Origin: Sphingobacterium thalpophilum
Lineage (GTDB): Bacteria; Bacteroidota; Bacteroidia; Flavobacteriales; Flavobacteriaceae
Length of the DNA: 12,359 nucleotides
Direction: 5' to 3'
Assembly: GCA_943328865.2 (NCBI GenBank)
Contig: CALQBR020000010.1
Location: 1-12,359 of the forward strand
A program made the translations under genes and the position numbers. Below, in pieces: positions 1 to 7,285 of the stretch; position 1 is the first letter of the stretch; the number at the start of each line of letters is the position of its first letter. The notes beneath the pieces were generated by a model. That model was not told the DNA's origin and made no database searches. It saw only the letters and a list, made by a program, of their open reading frames with translations.

Positions 1-2
1 GT

Positions 3-296
3 AGTTTTGCAAGAGGGAAACACCGAATTAAATTTTGGGGTAAAATTAGGATTGTGAATGAATTGAAATTTAGGAACATCTCCCAATACAACATCAACAC
101 CGCCTTAAAAGAAATCAGCAGCAAGGAATATGCCACTACCTTTCATCTGGTTTCGGAACGCCACTGGAACAGTATAACAGAGCGAAACCCCTTAAAAAAG
201 CGCAAGAAATTTTGTGACTTCTTATTGCGAAAAGGGTTTGAAAATCATTTGATTTATGAAAAATTGAAAGATTTAGAAGTAGAGAATCCCAATTAG
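3..296 (+). CDS. recX: Regulatory protein RecX, C-terminal part (cut by window start)
   Basis: The reading frame is open to the left window edge and encodes 97 residues ending at TAG (294-296). A GTG at 54 is an internal Val, because the residues upstream of it (SFARGKHRIKFWGKIRI) already fit the family. RecX proteins are built from repeated three-helix modules and inhibit or modulate RecA filaments. The visible part holds the typical flavobacterial stretches ELKFRNISQYNINTALKEI and FCDFLLRKGFENHLIYEKL, which match the C-terminal modules. The N-terminal portion lies outside the window, so total length cannot be judged. The gene converges on the beta-ketoacyl synthase gene with only 19 bases between the two stop codons. 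Family assignment is by recognition of sequence pattern. Confidence 0.85.
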   Translation, partial: SFARGKHRIKFWGKIRIVNELKFRNISQYNINTALKEISSKEYATTFHLVSERHWNSITERNPLKKRKKFCDFLLRKGFENHLIYEKLKDLEVENPN

Positions 297-315
297 AATT
301 TGATTTTATAGCCAA

Positions 316-1470
316 TTACAAGGTCAACAAAACACTTACCGCATTGCCACCAAATCCCACGGCATTAACAAGTACTTTTTGCAGCGGTTTTTTTTGTTCT
401 TGTTTCTTGTTAAAAGGCACCTCAATAAATTGATTGTGTTGTAACATCATAATGGCCATTTCTATACTTAGCATTCCAGAAGCGCCAAAAGTATGTCCGA
501 TTTTCCACTTATTCGTCGTTAATAAAGGGAGCGATTCGCCAAATATTTTGGTGATCGCATTGTACTCGGATAAATCCCCTTTTATCGTTCCAGGGGCGTG
601 CATCACAATGACATCCACTTCAGAAAGAGGCGTGTTTTTTAAGGCCATTTGCATCGATCTCTGAAAACAAGTGGCCTCAGTCGAAATGGAAATGTTATGT
701 TCCAGTACTTCTGTAGCATAGCCAATTCCTTCAATAAAAGCGAGGGCATTTTCTGTTCTTCCTATTTCTAAACAACAAACTGAAGCACCTTCTCCTAAAA
801 CCAAGGTATTTTGTTTCTTTGCTAAATCAAAAGCGCGACAAGGGTAAGACTGATTTTCTTTAGCATAAATTTTTAGCGCTTCCATTTGCGCAATGGTAAA
901 TGCTGTTAAAGGGGCTTCACTTCCACCAACCAAAAATTTATCAGCCATTCCTGATTTGAGCCATGCCACGCCATTCAACAAAGCGTGTAAGGCCGTAGAA
1001 CAGGTAATAGAATGGGAAATTTCGGGACCGTGTGTTTGTAATTCATTAGCAACCCAAGAGGAAATGTTTCCTAAGGTGGTGGTGGGAGAAGCTAGGGTGC
1101 TAGCTTTTCCAGTCTCTAAGAATTCTTTATGGTGTTTTTCAAAAAGTGCAGTGGCACCTCGAGACGATCCGATATTGATACCAAAATCATGATTTGCATT
1201 CCAACCTGCCTCATGAACGGCCTTTCGAGAAGCAACCATCGCATATAAAACCGAAGGATCAAGTGCCTTGTATTTATGATCTGATTGCTGCAAGGCTTTA
1301 ACCACCAATTTTGATTCGGAGTCTAAAACAGCAGCGAGTGCGTTTTTTGCACCTACTTTTACTTCCGTGATGGCGGTTTCTGGATTTAAGTACTGCTCCC
1401 AAATCGCTTTAGAATCCTTCCCTAAGGGAGAGATAGAAGCTAGAGCAGTGATGGAAATAATTTGATGCAA
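316..1470 (-). CDS. Beta-ketoacyl-ACP synthase (KAS I/II type) at the end of the biotin gene block
   Basis: This is a thiolase-fold condensing enzyme, expected to join an acyl thioester to malonyl-ACP by decarboxylation in the cytoplasm. Counting from the TTG at 1470 (384 aa), the Cys-His-His set of the FabB/FabF type is intact: the nucleophilic Cys is in SITCSTALHAL (about 157), the first His is in HAPGTIKGD (about 291), and Lys and the second His are in NKWKIGHTFGASGM (about 321 and 326). The C-terminus GFGGNAVSVLL fits the family. HAPGT in place of HGTGT is a variant. There is no ATG near the N-terminus. The candidates are TTG at 1470, which gives HQIISITALASISPLG, a normal KAS start, or TTG at 1500, which adds ten atypical residues. 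The gene is the last of bioF-bioD-bioA-KAS, 67-97 bases after bioA depending on the start. Context suggests a role in pimeloyl precursor synthesis. A role in another lipid or pigment pathway is not excluded. Confidence 0.85.
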   Translation of the reverse strand: MHQIISITALASISPLGKDSKAIWEQYLNPETAITEVKVGAKNALAAVLDSESKLVVKALQQSDHKYKALDPSVLYAMVASRKAVHEAGWNANHDFGINIGSSRGATALFEKHHKEFLETGKASTLASPTTTLGNISSWVANELQTHGPEISHSITCSTALHALLNGVAWLKSGMADKFLVGGSEAPLTAFTIAQMEALKIYAKENQSYPCRAFDLAKKQNTLVLGEGASVCCLEIGRTENALAFIEGIGYATEVLEHNISISTEATCFQRSMQMALKNTPLSEVDVIVMHAPGTIKGDLSEYNAITKIFGESLPLLTTNKWKIGHTFGASGMLSIEMAIMMLQHNQFIEVPFNKKQEQKKPLQKVLVNAVGFGGNAVSVLLTL

Positions 1471-1543
1471 AATAAAAATTTTAAGCCGTAAAGGTCGCAA
1501 AGTTTTTGCAAAGGTCGCTTGTTTTTACAAATATTATCCTCCA

Positions 1544-1563
1544 AATGCAATTCCTATCGCTAT
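1544..1563 (-). promoter_or_regulatory. Shared biotin-block motif upstream of the KAS gene
   Basis: On the plus strand this is AATGCAATTCC followed by ATCGCTAT. It matches the element upstream of bioF (4714-4733) at 16 of 20 positions and contains ATnGCnAT, which occurs in every gap of the biotin block. Function is unknown; it could be an operator or a repeat remnant. Confidence 0.3.
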
Positions 1564-1567
1564 CCCG

Positions 1568-2839
1568 TTAAATCATTTCCAGTGCGTTTTCAACAACCTG
1601 ATACACCTTGTCTAATTGTTTCTCAGTGATGATGTAAGGCGGCAAAATGTAAACAATATTCCCCACAGGACGCAATATTACGCCATTTTCGATAAAGAAA
1701 TGATACAGTTTGTTACGCAAACTACCGTAATAATCTACAGGACCTTCGGTTTTGATTTCTAAAGCAAAAATAACGCCTAATACTCTAGTGGTACTCACTT
1801 TTGGATGTTGTTGAATCCGTTCCTGAAAAGCAAGATGGCGGTGATGTACTCGAGTAATATGAGCCTGCATCACCTCTGTTTGCAACAATTCCAAGCTTGC
1901 TAAGGCTGCCGCACATCCGGTAGGGTTTGCAGTAAAGGTATGTCCGTGAAACAACGCTTTATTGATATCTTCACTGTAAAAAGCATCAAATAAATCCTGA
2001 GTAAAGGTGGTTATCGACATCGGTATAGTCCCACCTGTTAAGGCTTTGGACAAGCACATCATGTCGGGTTGGAATTTCAAATAGTCGCAAGCGAAGTTTT
2101 TTCCAGTTTTCCCAAAACCGGTCATTACCTCGTCGGCAATGGTCAAAACGCGGTTTTCTTGACATATTTGGAGCATGGTGTCCAAGGCTTCTGGAGCATA
2201 CATGACCATTCCCGCAGCACCTTGTACCAGCGGTTCAAAGATAAACCCAGCGCATGAATGGGTTTCAATGGCCAATCTCAAAGCGTTAAAACTCTCCTCT
2301 TCTTTTCCTTTTACAGGCACTGGAATACGCACTACATCAATAAACATTCCCTCGAAAGCCTGAGTATAAAGTGAAATACCACTCGCCGCCATCGCTGCAA
2401 AAGTATCGCCGTGAAAGGCATCTTCAAAGCTAATTAGGGTTGTTCTTTTTTCTCCTCTATTGTAAAAATACTGCAAAGCTACCTTAATCGCTACTTCCAC
2501 AGCAGTAGAACCATTGTCAGAAAAAAAAATTTTCTTTTGATTGTTAGGTAGGATTTCCATTAGTTTTTCTGCTAATTGCACCGCTGGTTTGTGTGTAAAT
2601 CCACCAAATAAAACGTGTTCTAATGTGGTGAGTTGCTTATAAACCGCATCAGCAATGAAAGTATTACTATGTCCAAATGGATTGACCCACCAAGAAGCAA
2701 TTGCATCAATATATTCTTTATTGTTTTCGTCCCAAAGCAAAGCGTCTTTCCCTTTGATAATGGCAATAGAAGCCGCGGCTGTTTTATGCTGGGTATAAGG
2801 ATGCCAAAGGTATTGGCGGTCTTTTTCGGATAAGTTCAT
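1568..2839 (-). CDS. bioA: Adenosylmethionine-8-amino-7-oxononanoate (DAPA) aminotransferase BioA
   Basis: This is a PLP-dependent class III aminotransferase that converts 7-keto-8-aminopelargonate to 7,8-diaminopelargonate, the antepenultimate step of biotin synthesis. The protein has 423 residues, normal for the family. Visible landmarks are LWHPYTQHKT (Tyr15), the paired Trp50-Trp51, NGSTAVEVAIKVALQY for PLP phosphate binding, Asp236 in ADEVMTGFGKTG, the Schiff-base Lys265 in SKALTGGTIP, FHGHTFTANPTGCAAA, and Arg390 in LRPVGNIVYILPPY. Compared with the E. coli enzyme as I remember it, Tyr144 of GYHGDTF is Phe142 here (AFHGDTF), which may bear on the amino donor. ATG at 2839 is the natural start. 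The gene sits 51 bases after bioD and is followed by the KAS gene, consistent with one transcript. Confidence 0.96.
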   Translation of the reverse strand: MNLSEKDRQYLWHPYTQHKTAAASIAIIKGKDALLWDENNKEYIDAIASWWVNPFGHSNTFIADAVYKQLTTLEHVLFGGFTHKPAVQLAEKLMEILPNNQKKIFFSDNGSTAVEVAIKVALQYFYNRGEKRTTLISFEDAFHGDTFAAMAASGISLYTQAFEGMFIDVVRIPVPVKGKEEESFNALRLAIETHSCAGFIFEPLVQGAAGMVMYAPEALDTMLQICQENRVLTIADEVMTGFGKTGKNFACDYLKFQPDMMCLSKALTGGTIPMSITTFTQDLFDAFYSEDINKALFHGHTFTANPTGCAAALASLELLQTEVMQAHITRVHHRHLAFQERIQQHPKVSTTRVLGVIFALEIKTEGPVDYYGSLRNKLYHFFIENGVILRPVGNIVYILPPYIITEKQLDKVYQVVENALEMI

Positions 2840-2865
2840 TGAAAAAATTTTAAAGGCGGGTTTTA

Positions 2866-2886
2866 AGCGAATTCGGTTATTGCTAT
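2866..2886 (-). promoter_or_regulatory. Shared biotin-block motif upstream of bioA
   Basis: The plus strand reads AGCGAATTC, then a short spacer, then ATTGCTAT. This is the same bipartite arrangement as upstream of KAS and bioF, but with three extra bases between the halves. It lies about 40 bases before the bioA ATG. Confidence 0.25.
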
Positions 2887-2890
2887 GGTC

Positions 2891-3508
2891 CTATAGATTG
2901 ATCATCTTTTCTTGAAATAGATCGGCGTATTCACGAACCACATTTTTATCAAAATAAGGTTCTTGTTGGATTCTTCCAATATAAGGAATTCCTGTTTTAT
3001 TTAAGATAATCGATTCCGTGGCTTTATTTTCATTTCCATTAAATACAATTCCAGCAATCGCAAGATTTCTGTTTTTCAAGGCTTCAATAGTCAGTAACGT
3101 ATGATTGATGCTTCCTAAATAGTGACGGGAAACCACAATCACTTTATAGTCGGGTTGAATTAAATCAATCACACAATCTGTATCATTTAGTGGGACAAAA
3201 ACACCGCCGGCACCTTCAACAACCAAATGGTTTTGGGTTTGAGGTTCCTGAATCTGATCCAAAGAAATTGTTATCTGATCCAATTCGGCGGCCAGATGCG
3301 GACTAGCCGGGGTAGTTAACGCATAACTGTTAGGATGGATGACGGTTTTAGAATTTGATACATAAGATTCAATCTTGTGACTGTCGGAGTCATTCAAATC
3401 GCCTGCTTGTATGGGTTTCCAATAATCGGCTTCTAAGGCTTCGGTGATAATGGCCGAGGCAATAGTTTTGCCTACATCGGTTCCAATTCCAGTGATGAAT
3501 AGTTTCAT
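2891..3508 (-). CDS. bioD: Dethiobiotin synthetase BioD
   Basis: This ATP-dependent enzyme carboxylates 7,8-diaminopelargonate and closes the ureido ring to give dethiobiotin. It has 205 residues, somewhat short but usual for Bacteroidetes. The P-loop GIGTDVGKT (7-15) follows directly on the start MKLFIT. Lys31 in YWKPIQAG corresponds to the substrate-binding Lys of KPVASG in E. coli. VVEGAGGVFVPL (97-107) is the conserved Glu/Gly loop, with Glu99. The frame is open further upstream to 3670, but that extension runs antiparallel to no known domain and overlaps the end of bioF. The ATG at 3508 gives the family N-terminus. It starts 31 bases after the bioF stop codon. Confidence 0.95.
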   Translation of the reverse strand: MKLFITGIGTDVGKTIASAIITEALEADYWKPIQAGDLNDSDSHKIESYVSNSKTVIHPNSYALTTPASPHLAAELDQITISLDQIQEPQTQNHLVVEGAGGVFVPLNDTDCVIDLIQPDYKVIVVSRHYLGSINHTLLTIEALKNRNLAIAGIVFNGNENKATESIILNKTGIPYIGRIQQEPYFDKNVVREYADLFQEKMINL

Positions 3509-3524
3509 GTAAAAAAAATTAGGT

Positions 3525-3540
3525 GCAAACAAATTGCAAT
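3525..3540 (-). promoter_or_regulatory. Shared biotin-block motif upstream of bioD
   Basis: The plus strand reads GCAAACAA then ATTGCAAT (3533-3540, a perfect palindrome). Its last base is the first base of the bioF stop triplet. It is the weakest of the four copies outside the ATnGCnAT half. Confidence 0.22.
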
Positions 3541-4685
3541 TAAAACACAAAAGTACAGAACAAAGCCAACACTTCTGAGATTTCGTCTCTTGAATTGTAG
3601 CTGTGTAAACAAAAACGAAGGCGCTCTTGTCCTTCTGGAACGGTGGGTGACAGAATGGCTTTAACCTCAAATCCTCTTTGTTGCAATTGAGAAGCGATGG
3701 TTTTTACTCGGTCATTGCCAGGAATAATAGCCGATTGAATGGCTGATTTACTTCTTACAAACATTGGTTTTAAACCCAATAGATTTTTTTCCTGATTGAA
3801 ATAGCTGATATTCTCCCGAAGTTGTGCTAGGACTTGGGATTCACGATCTAAATACTGATAGGCTGTTAAAATGGTTGCCACGGCATGCGGAGACAAACCT
3901 GTGGTGTAGATTAAACTTCGGGAAAAGTTGACAAGGAATTGCTTTAATTGCTCTGATCCTACAATAGCGGCACCATGACAACCCAAGCCTTTGCCAAAGG
4001 TCATAATGCGAGCAAAAATCCTGTTTTGTAATTGCTGTGTTTGAATTAAACCGGCTCCTTTGTCTCCAAAAACCCCTAAAGCATGGGCTTCATCAATAAC
4101 CAAAAAGCAATCGTATTTTTCGCAAAGCAAAACCAGTTCTTGGATGTTCGGCGTATCCCCATCCATAGAGAAAACGCTTTCGGTTACAATATAAATTTCG
4201 GTGCTTTCCGTCTTGAATCGCAGAATTAAATGCTCCAAATCCTCCAAATCATTATGTTGAAATTTATACGCTTTGGCTTTCGAGAGCTGAATCCCATCAC
4301 GAATGGAGGCATGACTCAATTCATCATACAAAATCAAATCACCCCGCTGCGGAACAGCACTAAAAAAACCCACATTGGCATCGTAACCCGAATTAAAGAT
4401 TAAGGCACTTTCGGATTGATGAAATGCGGCGATACCATTTTCAGCTTCTTCATAAACCTTGTGATTCCCTGACAGTAATCGGGAGCCGGTGGCACCGTTG
4501 CATTTCAAATCATTCGCTACAAGATATTGATGCGTCGCATGAAAAATAGCCGTGGATTTTGCAAAACCCAAATAATCATTCGATGAGAAATCAATTTTGG
4601 CATGGGCATCAGTTAGTTTTCGCAACGCATTGTTACGCATGCGTTGGTCAAGTTTAGCAGTCAAAGCAGTTGGAAATCGTTTCAT
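3540..4685 (-). CDS. bioF: 8-amino-7-oxononanoate synthase BioF
   Basis: This is an alpha-oxoamine synthase (PLP fold type I) that condenses a pimeloyl thioester with L-alanine, the first ring-forming step of biotin synthesis. It has 381 residues from the ATG at 4685. Landmarks are IDFSSNDYLGFA, GSRLLSGNHKVYEEAE, FNSGYDANVGFF, DELSHASIRDG (His125), VIDEAHALGVFGDKGAG (Asp198) and the PLP Lys232 in MTFGKGLGCHGAA. A longer TTG-started frame (4742) would add residues encoded inside the nrdA terminator, so I rejected it. A perfect -7 box lies 6 bases before the ATG. The gene leads the bioF-bioD-bioA-KAS block and is insulated from nrdA by the terminator. Confidence 0.95.
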   Translation of the reverse strand: MKRFPTALTAKLDQRMRNNALRKLTDAHAKIDFSSNDYLGFAKSTAIFHATHQYLVANDLKCNGATGSRLLSGNHKVYEEAENGIAAFHQSESALIFNSGYDANVGFFSAVPQRGDLILYDELSHASIRDGIQLSKAKAYKFQHNDLEDLEHLILRFKTESTEIYIVTESVFSMDGDTPNIQELVLLCEKYDCFLVIDEAHALGVFGDKGAGLIQTQQLQNRIFARIMTFGKGLGCHGAAIVGSEQLKQFLVNFSRSLIYTTGLSPHAVATILTAYQYLDRESQVLAQLRENISYFNQEKNLLGLKPMFVRSKSAIQSAIIPGNDRVKTIASQLQQRGFEVKAILSPTVPEGQERLRFCLHSYNSRDEISEVLALFCTFVF

Positions 4686-4691
4686 AGGATA

Positions 4692-4699
4692 CAAAAATA
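4692..4699 (-). promoter_or_regulatory. Bacteroidetes -7 box of the bioF promoter
   Basis: The minus strand reads TATTTTTG, a perfect match to the Bacteroidetes sigma-A -7 consensus TAnnTTTG, 6 bases before the bioF ATG. No good TTG lies at the usual -33 distance; the nearest is about 30 bases upstream. If used, transcription would start at or next to the ATG, giving a leaderless or nearly leaderless mRNA. Confidence 0.45.
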
Positions 4700-4711
4700 G
4701 TAAAGTTGGAA

Positions 4712-4724
4712 GGAATGCCATTCC
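4712..4724. promoter_or_regulatory. Inverted repeat upstream of bioF, possible operator
   Basis: GGAATG-C-CATTCC is a perfect 6-1-6 palindrome lying where the -33 to -10 spacer of the bioF promoter would be. It is contained in the longer motif shared with the KAS gap. The position suits a repressor site, but the KAS copy does not keep the palindrome, and no regulator is identifiable here. Confidence 0.3.
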
Positions 4725-4733
4725 GATTGCAAT
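4714..4733 (-). promoter_or_regulatory. Shared biotin-block motif upstream of bioF
   Basis: The plus strand reads AATGCCATTCC followed by G and ATTGCAAT (4726-4733). It agrees with 1544-1563 at 16 of 20 positions. It lies 28-48 bases before the bioF ATG. Confidence 0.32.
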
Positions 4734-4735
4734 GG

Positions 4736-4767
4736 AAAACAAAAACAGCTACCAATAATGATAGCTG
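4736..4767 (-). terminator. Rho-independent terminator after nrdA
   Basis: On the minus strand the stem CAGCTATC (4767-4760) pairs with GGTAGCTG (4753-4746) over 8 bp including one T-G wobble, around a 6-base loop. TTTTTGTTTT follows directly. The plus orientation has no T-tract, so it is directional. It lies 31 bases past the nrdA stop and separates nrdBA from the biotin block. Confidence 0.8.
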
Positions 4768-4798
4768 CTTTAAGAATATTCAGATTTTTTAAAAATTT

Positions 4799-7183
4799 TT
4801 AAGAACCGCACATTTCACAATCTTCTGGACCTGCTGCTTGTGCCTGAAGCAGCATTTTCTTGAAATCATCTACTGCAATAGCTTCAGTTTCGATTACCGT
4901 CGGCTCTTCTTTTTTGTCATTATTCAAGGTGAATTTAATAGCATCTACAGCCGCTTTGGTTCTCAAGTAATACATTCCAGTTTTCAATCCTGATTGCCAA
5001 GCATAAAAATGCATCGATGTTAATTTCGAATAATTGGCATCTTGCATAAACAAATTCAAAGATTGCGATTGATCTACAAAATAACCTCTTTGACGCGACA
5101 TATCGATGATGTCTTTCATCGACATTTCCCAAACGGTTTTGTATAATTCTTTCAAGTGTTGAGGAATTACATCAATATTTTGAACAGAACCATTATGACG
5201 CATGATTTCTTGTTTCAAAGTCTCGTTCCACAATCCAAGTTCTACTAAATCGTGCAATAAGTGTTTGTTAACAACAATAAATTCGCCTGACAATACACGT
5301 CGGGTATATATATTTGAAGTATATGGCTCGAAAGCTTCATTATTCCCTAAAATCTGAGAGGTCGACGCTGTTGGCATAGGCGCTACCAATAAGGAGTTTC
5401 TAACACCATGTGCCATCACTTCTTTTCGCAATGCAGCCCAATCCCATCTTCCAGAAAGTTCCTCATCTTTTACGCCCCATAAATTGTGTTGGAATTCTCC
5501 TTCAGAGATTGGAGAACCTTCAAAAGTAGAATAAGGACCCTCTTCTTTAGCCATTTCCATAGAAGCGGTTACAGCAGCAAAATAAAGGGTTTCGAATATT
5601 TCCTGATTCAATTTTTTAGCTTCCTCAGAGGTAAAAGGCATACGCAACAAGATAAAAGCATCAGCCAAACCTTGCACGCCCAATCCTACGGGACGATGAC
5701 GCATATTAGAATTTTCTGCTTCTTTTACGGGATAGTAATTTCTATCGATTACTTTATTCAAGTTACGCGTGACGCGTTTGGTCACATTAAATAACAATTC
5801 GTGATCGAACTGCCCATTTTCAACAAACATCGGTAGAGAAATCGAAGCCAAATTACAAACGGCGATTTCATCTTTCGAGGTATATTCCATAATTTCAGTA
5901 CACAAATTCGATGAACGAATAGTACCTAAATTCTTCTGATTCGATTTTCTATTGGCGGCATCTTTGTAAAGCATGTAAGGCGTTCCCGTCTCGATTTGCG
6001 ATTCTAAAATTTTCTCCCACAATTCACGTGCCTTGATGGTCTTTCGTCCTTTGCCTCTCGTTTCATAATCAATGTACAAGGCTTCAAAGGCTTCCCCGTA
6101 TACATCATATAAACCAGGACATTCGTTTGGACACATCAAAGTCCAATAGCTATCTTCTTGTACACGCTTCATAAATAAATCAGAAGTCCACATGGCAAAG
6201 AACAAATCTCTAGCACGCATTTCTTCCTTTCCTGTATTCTTTTTCAAGTCCAAGAACTCAAAAATATCAGCATGCCAAGTTTCGATATAAATTGCAAAAC
6301 TTCCTTTTCGCTTTCCTCCTCCTTGATCTACATAGCGAGCCGTATCATTAAAAACGCGCAACATTGGAACAATCCCATTTGAAGTTCCGTTAGTCCCACG
6401 AATATAAGAACCCGTAGCTCTTACGTTGTGAATAGAAAGTCCGATCCCTCCAGCTGATTGCGAAATTTTAGCAGTTTGTTTCAACGTGTCATAAATACCA
6501 TCAATACTATCATCCTGCATAGCCAATAGGAAACAAGAGGACATTTGTGGCTTTGGCGTTCCAGCGTTGAATAAAGTTGGCGTGGCATGGGTGAAGAACT
6601 TCTTCGACATTAAATCATAGGTTTCAATCACCGAATCCAAATCATTTAAGTGAATTCCAACTGCAACACGCATCAACATATGTTGGGGTCTCTCAACAAT
6701 TTTACCGTTTATTTTTAATAAATAAGACCGTTCTAATGTTTTAAAACCAAAATAATCATAATTAAAATCGCGATTGTAGATAATATGTGAGTTCAGAAAC
6801 TTATCATTTGACATAATCACTTGATGTACCTCCTCCGAGAGCAATGGAGCATACTGACCATTTCTAGGATTTACATAATGAAACATCTCATCCATCGTTT
6901 CTGAAAATGATTTATTGGTGTTCTTATGCAAGTTTGAAATCGCAATACGTGCCGCCAATTGGGCATAATCAGGATGCGCAATGGTCATAGAAGCGGATGT
7001 TTCAGCTGCAAGATTGTCTAATTCAGAAGTAGTCACCCCATCATATAATCCTTCAATTACACGCATAGCTACTTTCACAGGGTCTACCAAATCATTCAAT
7101 CCATAACATAATTTCTTGATTCTGTTTGTAATCTTATCAAACATAACTGGCTCTCTGTTGCCATCTCTTTTTACTACATACAT
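4799..7183 (-). CDS. nrdA: Ribonucleoside-diphosphate reductase class Ia, alpha (large) subunit
   Basis: This is the catalytic subunit that reduces ribonucleoside diphosphates to deoxy forms. It has 794 residues, normal for the eukaryote-like NrdA type. A single ATP-cone opens the protein ([20 protein letters not shown], about 3-90), so the overall activity site appears present. The active site is complete: Cys217 in MSSCFLL and Cys443 in AVCNLASI form the redox pair; Asn426, Cys428 and Glu430 lie in SSNLCTE; the radical-transfer pair Tyr738-Tyr739 lies in [11 protein letters not shown]. The C-terminal tail CEMCGS (Cys789, Cys792) is the shuttle dithiol reduced by thioredoxin or glutaredoxin. 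It is transcribed after nrdB across a 102-base gap and is closed by a terminator. The ATG at 7183 gives a standard N-terminus. Confidence 0.97.
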   Translation of the reverse strand: MYVVKRDGNREPVMFDKITNRIKKLCYGLNDLVDPVKVAMRVIEGLYDGVTTSELDNLAAETSASMTIAHPDYAQLAARIAISNLHKNTNKSFSETMDEMFHYVNPRNGQYAPLLSEEVHQVIMSNDKFLNSHIIYNRDFNYDYFGFKTLERSYLLKINGKIVERPQHMLMRVAVGIHLNDLDSVIETYDLMSKKFFTHATPTLFNAGTPKPQMSSCFLLAMQDDSIDGIYDTLKQTAKISQSAGGIGLSIHNVRATGSYIRGTNGTSNGIVPMLRVFNDTARYVDQGGGKRKGSFAIYIETWHADIFEFLDLKKNTGKEEMRARDLFFAMWTSDLFMKRVQEDSYWTLMCPNECPGLYDVYGEAFEALYIDYETRGKGRKTIKARELWEKILESQIETGTPYMLYKDAANRKSNQKNLGTIRSSNLCTEIMEYTSKDEIAVCNLASISLPMFVENGQFDHELLFNVTKRVTRNLNKVIDRNYYPVKEAENSNMRHRPVGLGVQGLADAFILLRMPFTSEEAKKLNQEIFETLYFAAVTASMEMAKEEGPYSTFEGSPISEGEFQHNLWGVKDEELSGRWDWAALRKEVMAHGVRNSLLVAPMPTASTSQILGNNEAFEPYTSNIYTRRVLSGEFIVVNKHLLHDLVELGLWNETLKQEIMRHNGSVQNIDVIPQHLKELYKTVWEMSMKDIIDMSRQRGYFVDQSQSLNLFMQDANYSKLTSMHFYAWQSGLKTGMYYLRTKAAVDAIKFTLNNDKKEEPTVIETEAIAVDDFKKMLLQAQAAGPEDCEMCGS

Positions 7184-7256
7184 AAGTTTACTTTTATTGT
7201 ATTATTGAAAAATTAAAAAACACATTCGTTATTTAATTTTTATTTTTATTCCTTAA

Positions 7257-7273
7257 TTACTATTTTATAGTAA
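7257..7273. repeat. Perfect AT-rich hairpin between nrdB and nrdA
   Basis: TTACTAT-TTT-ATAGTAA forms a perfect 7-bp stem with a 3-base loop, 12 bases after the nrdB stop triplet. No T-tract follows on the minus strand, so it is not a standard terminator. It could affect mRNA processing or stability and so set the nrdB to nrdA ratio. Confidence 0.4.
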
Positions 7274-7285
7274 GCGGCTGTCTAT

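Noticed and set aside
54..296. A separate 80-residue gene starting at GTG 54
   Set aside because: The frame is open to the window edge and the residues before 54 fit RecX, so this is the end of a longer gene.
3509..3670. N-terminal extension of bioD by 54 residues
   Set aside because: It runs through the end of bioF and shows no BioD homology. The family N-terminus MKLFITGIGTDVGKT starts at 3508.
4686..4742. N-terminal extension of bioF by 19 residues from a TTG
   Set aside because: It would translate the promoter and terminator region. MKRFPTALTAKL at 4685 is the natural start, with a -7 box just upstream.
5486..5794. Plus-strand frame of 102 residues inside nrdA
   Set aside because: It lies wholly opposite conserved NrdA sequence and has no domain or start context of its own.
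6939..6946. A fifth ATnGCnAT copy inside nrdA
   Set aside because: It lies in conserved coding sequence and lacks the second half of the motif, so it is probably chance.
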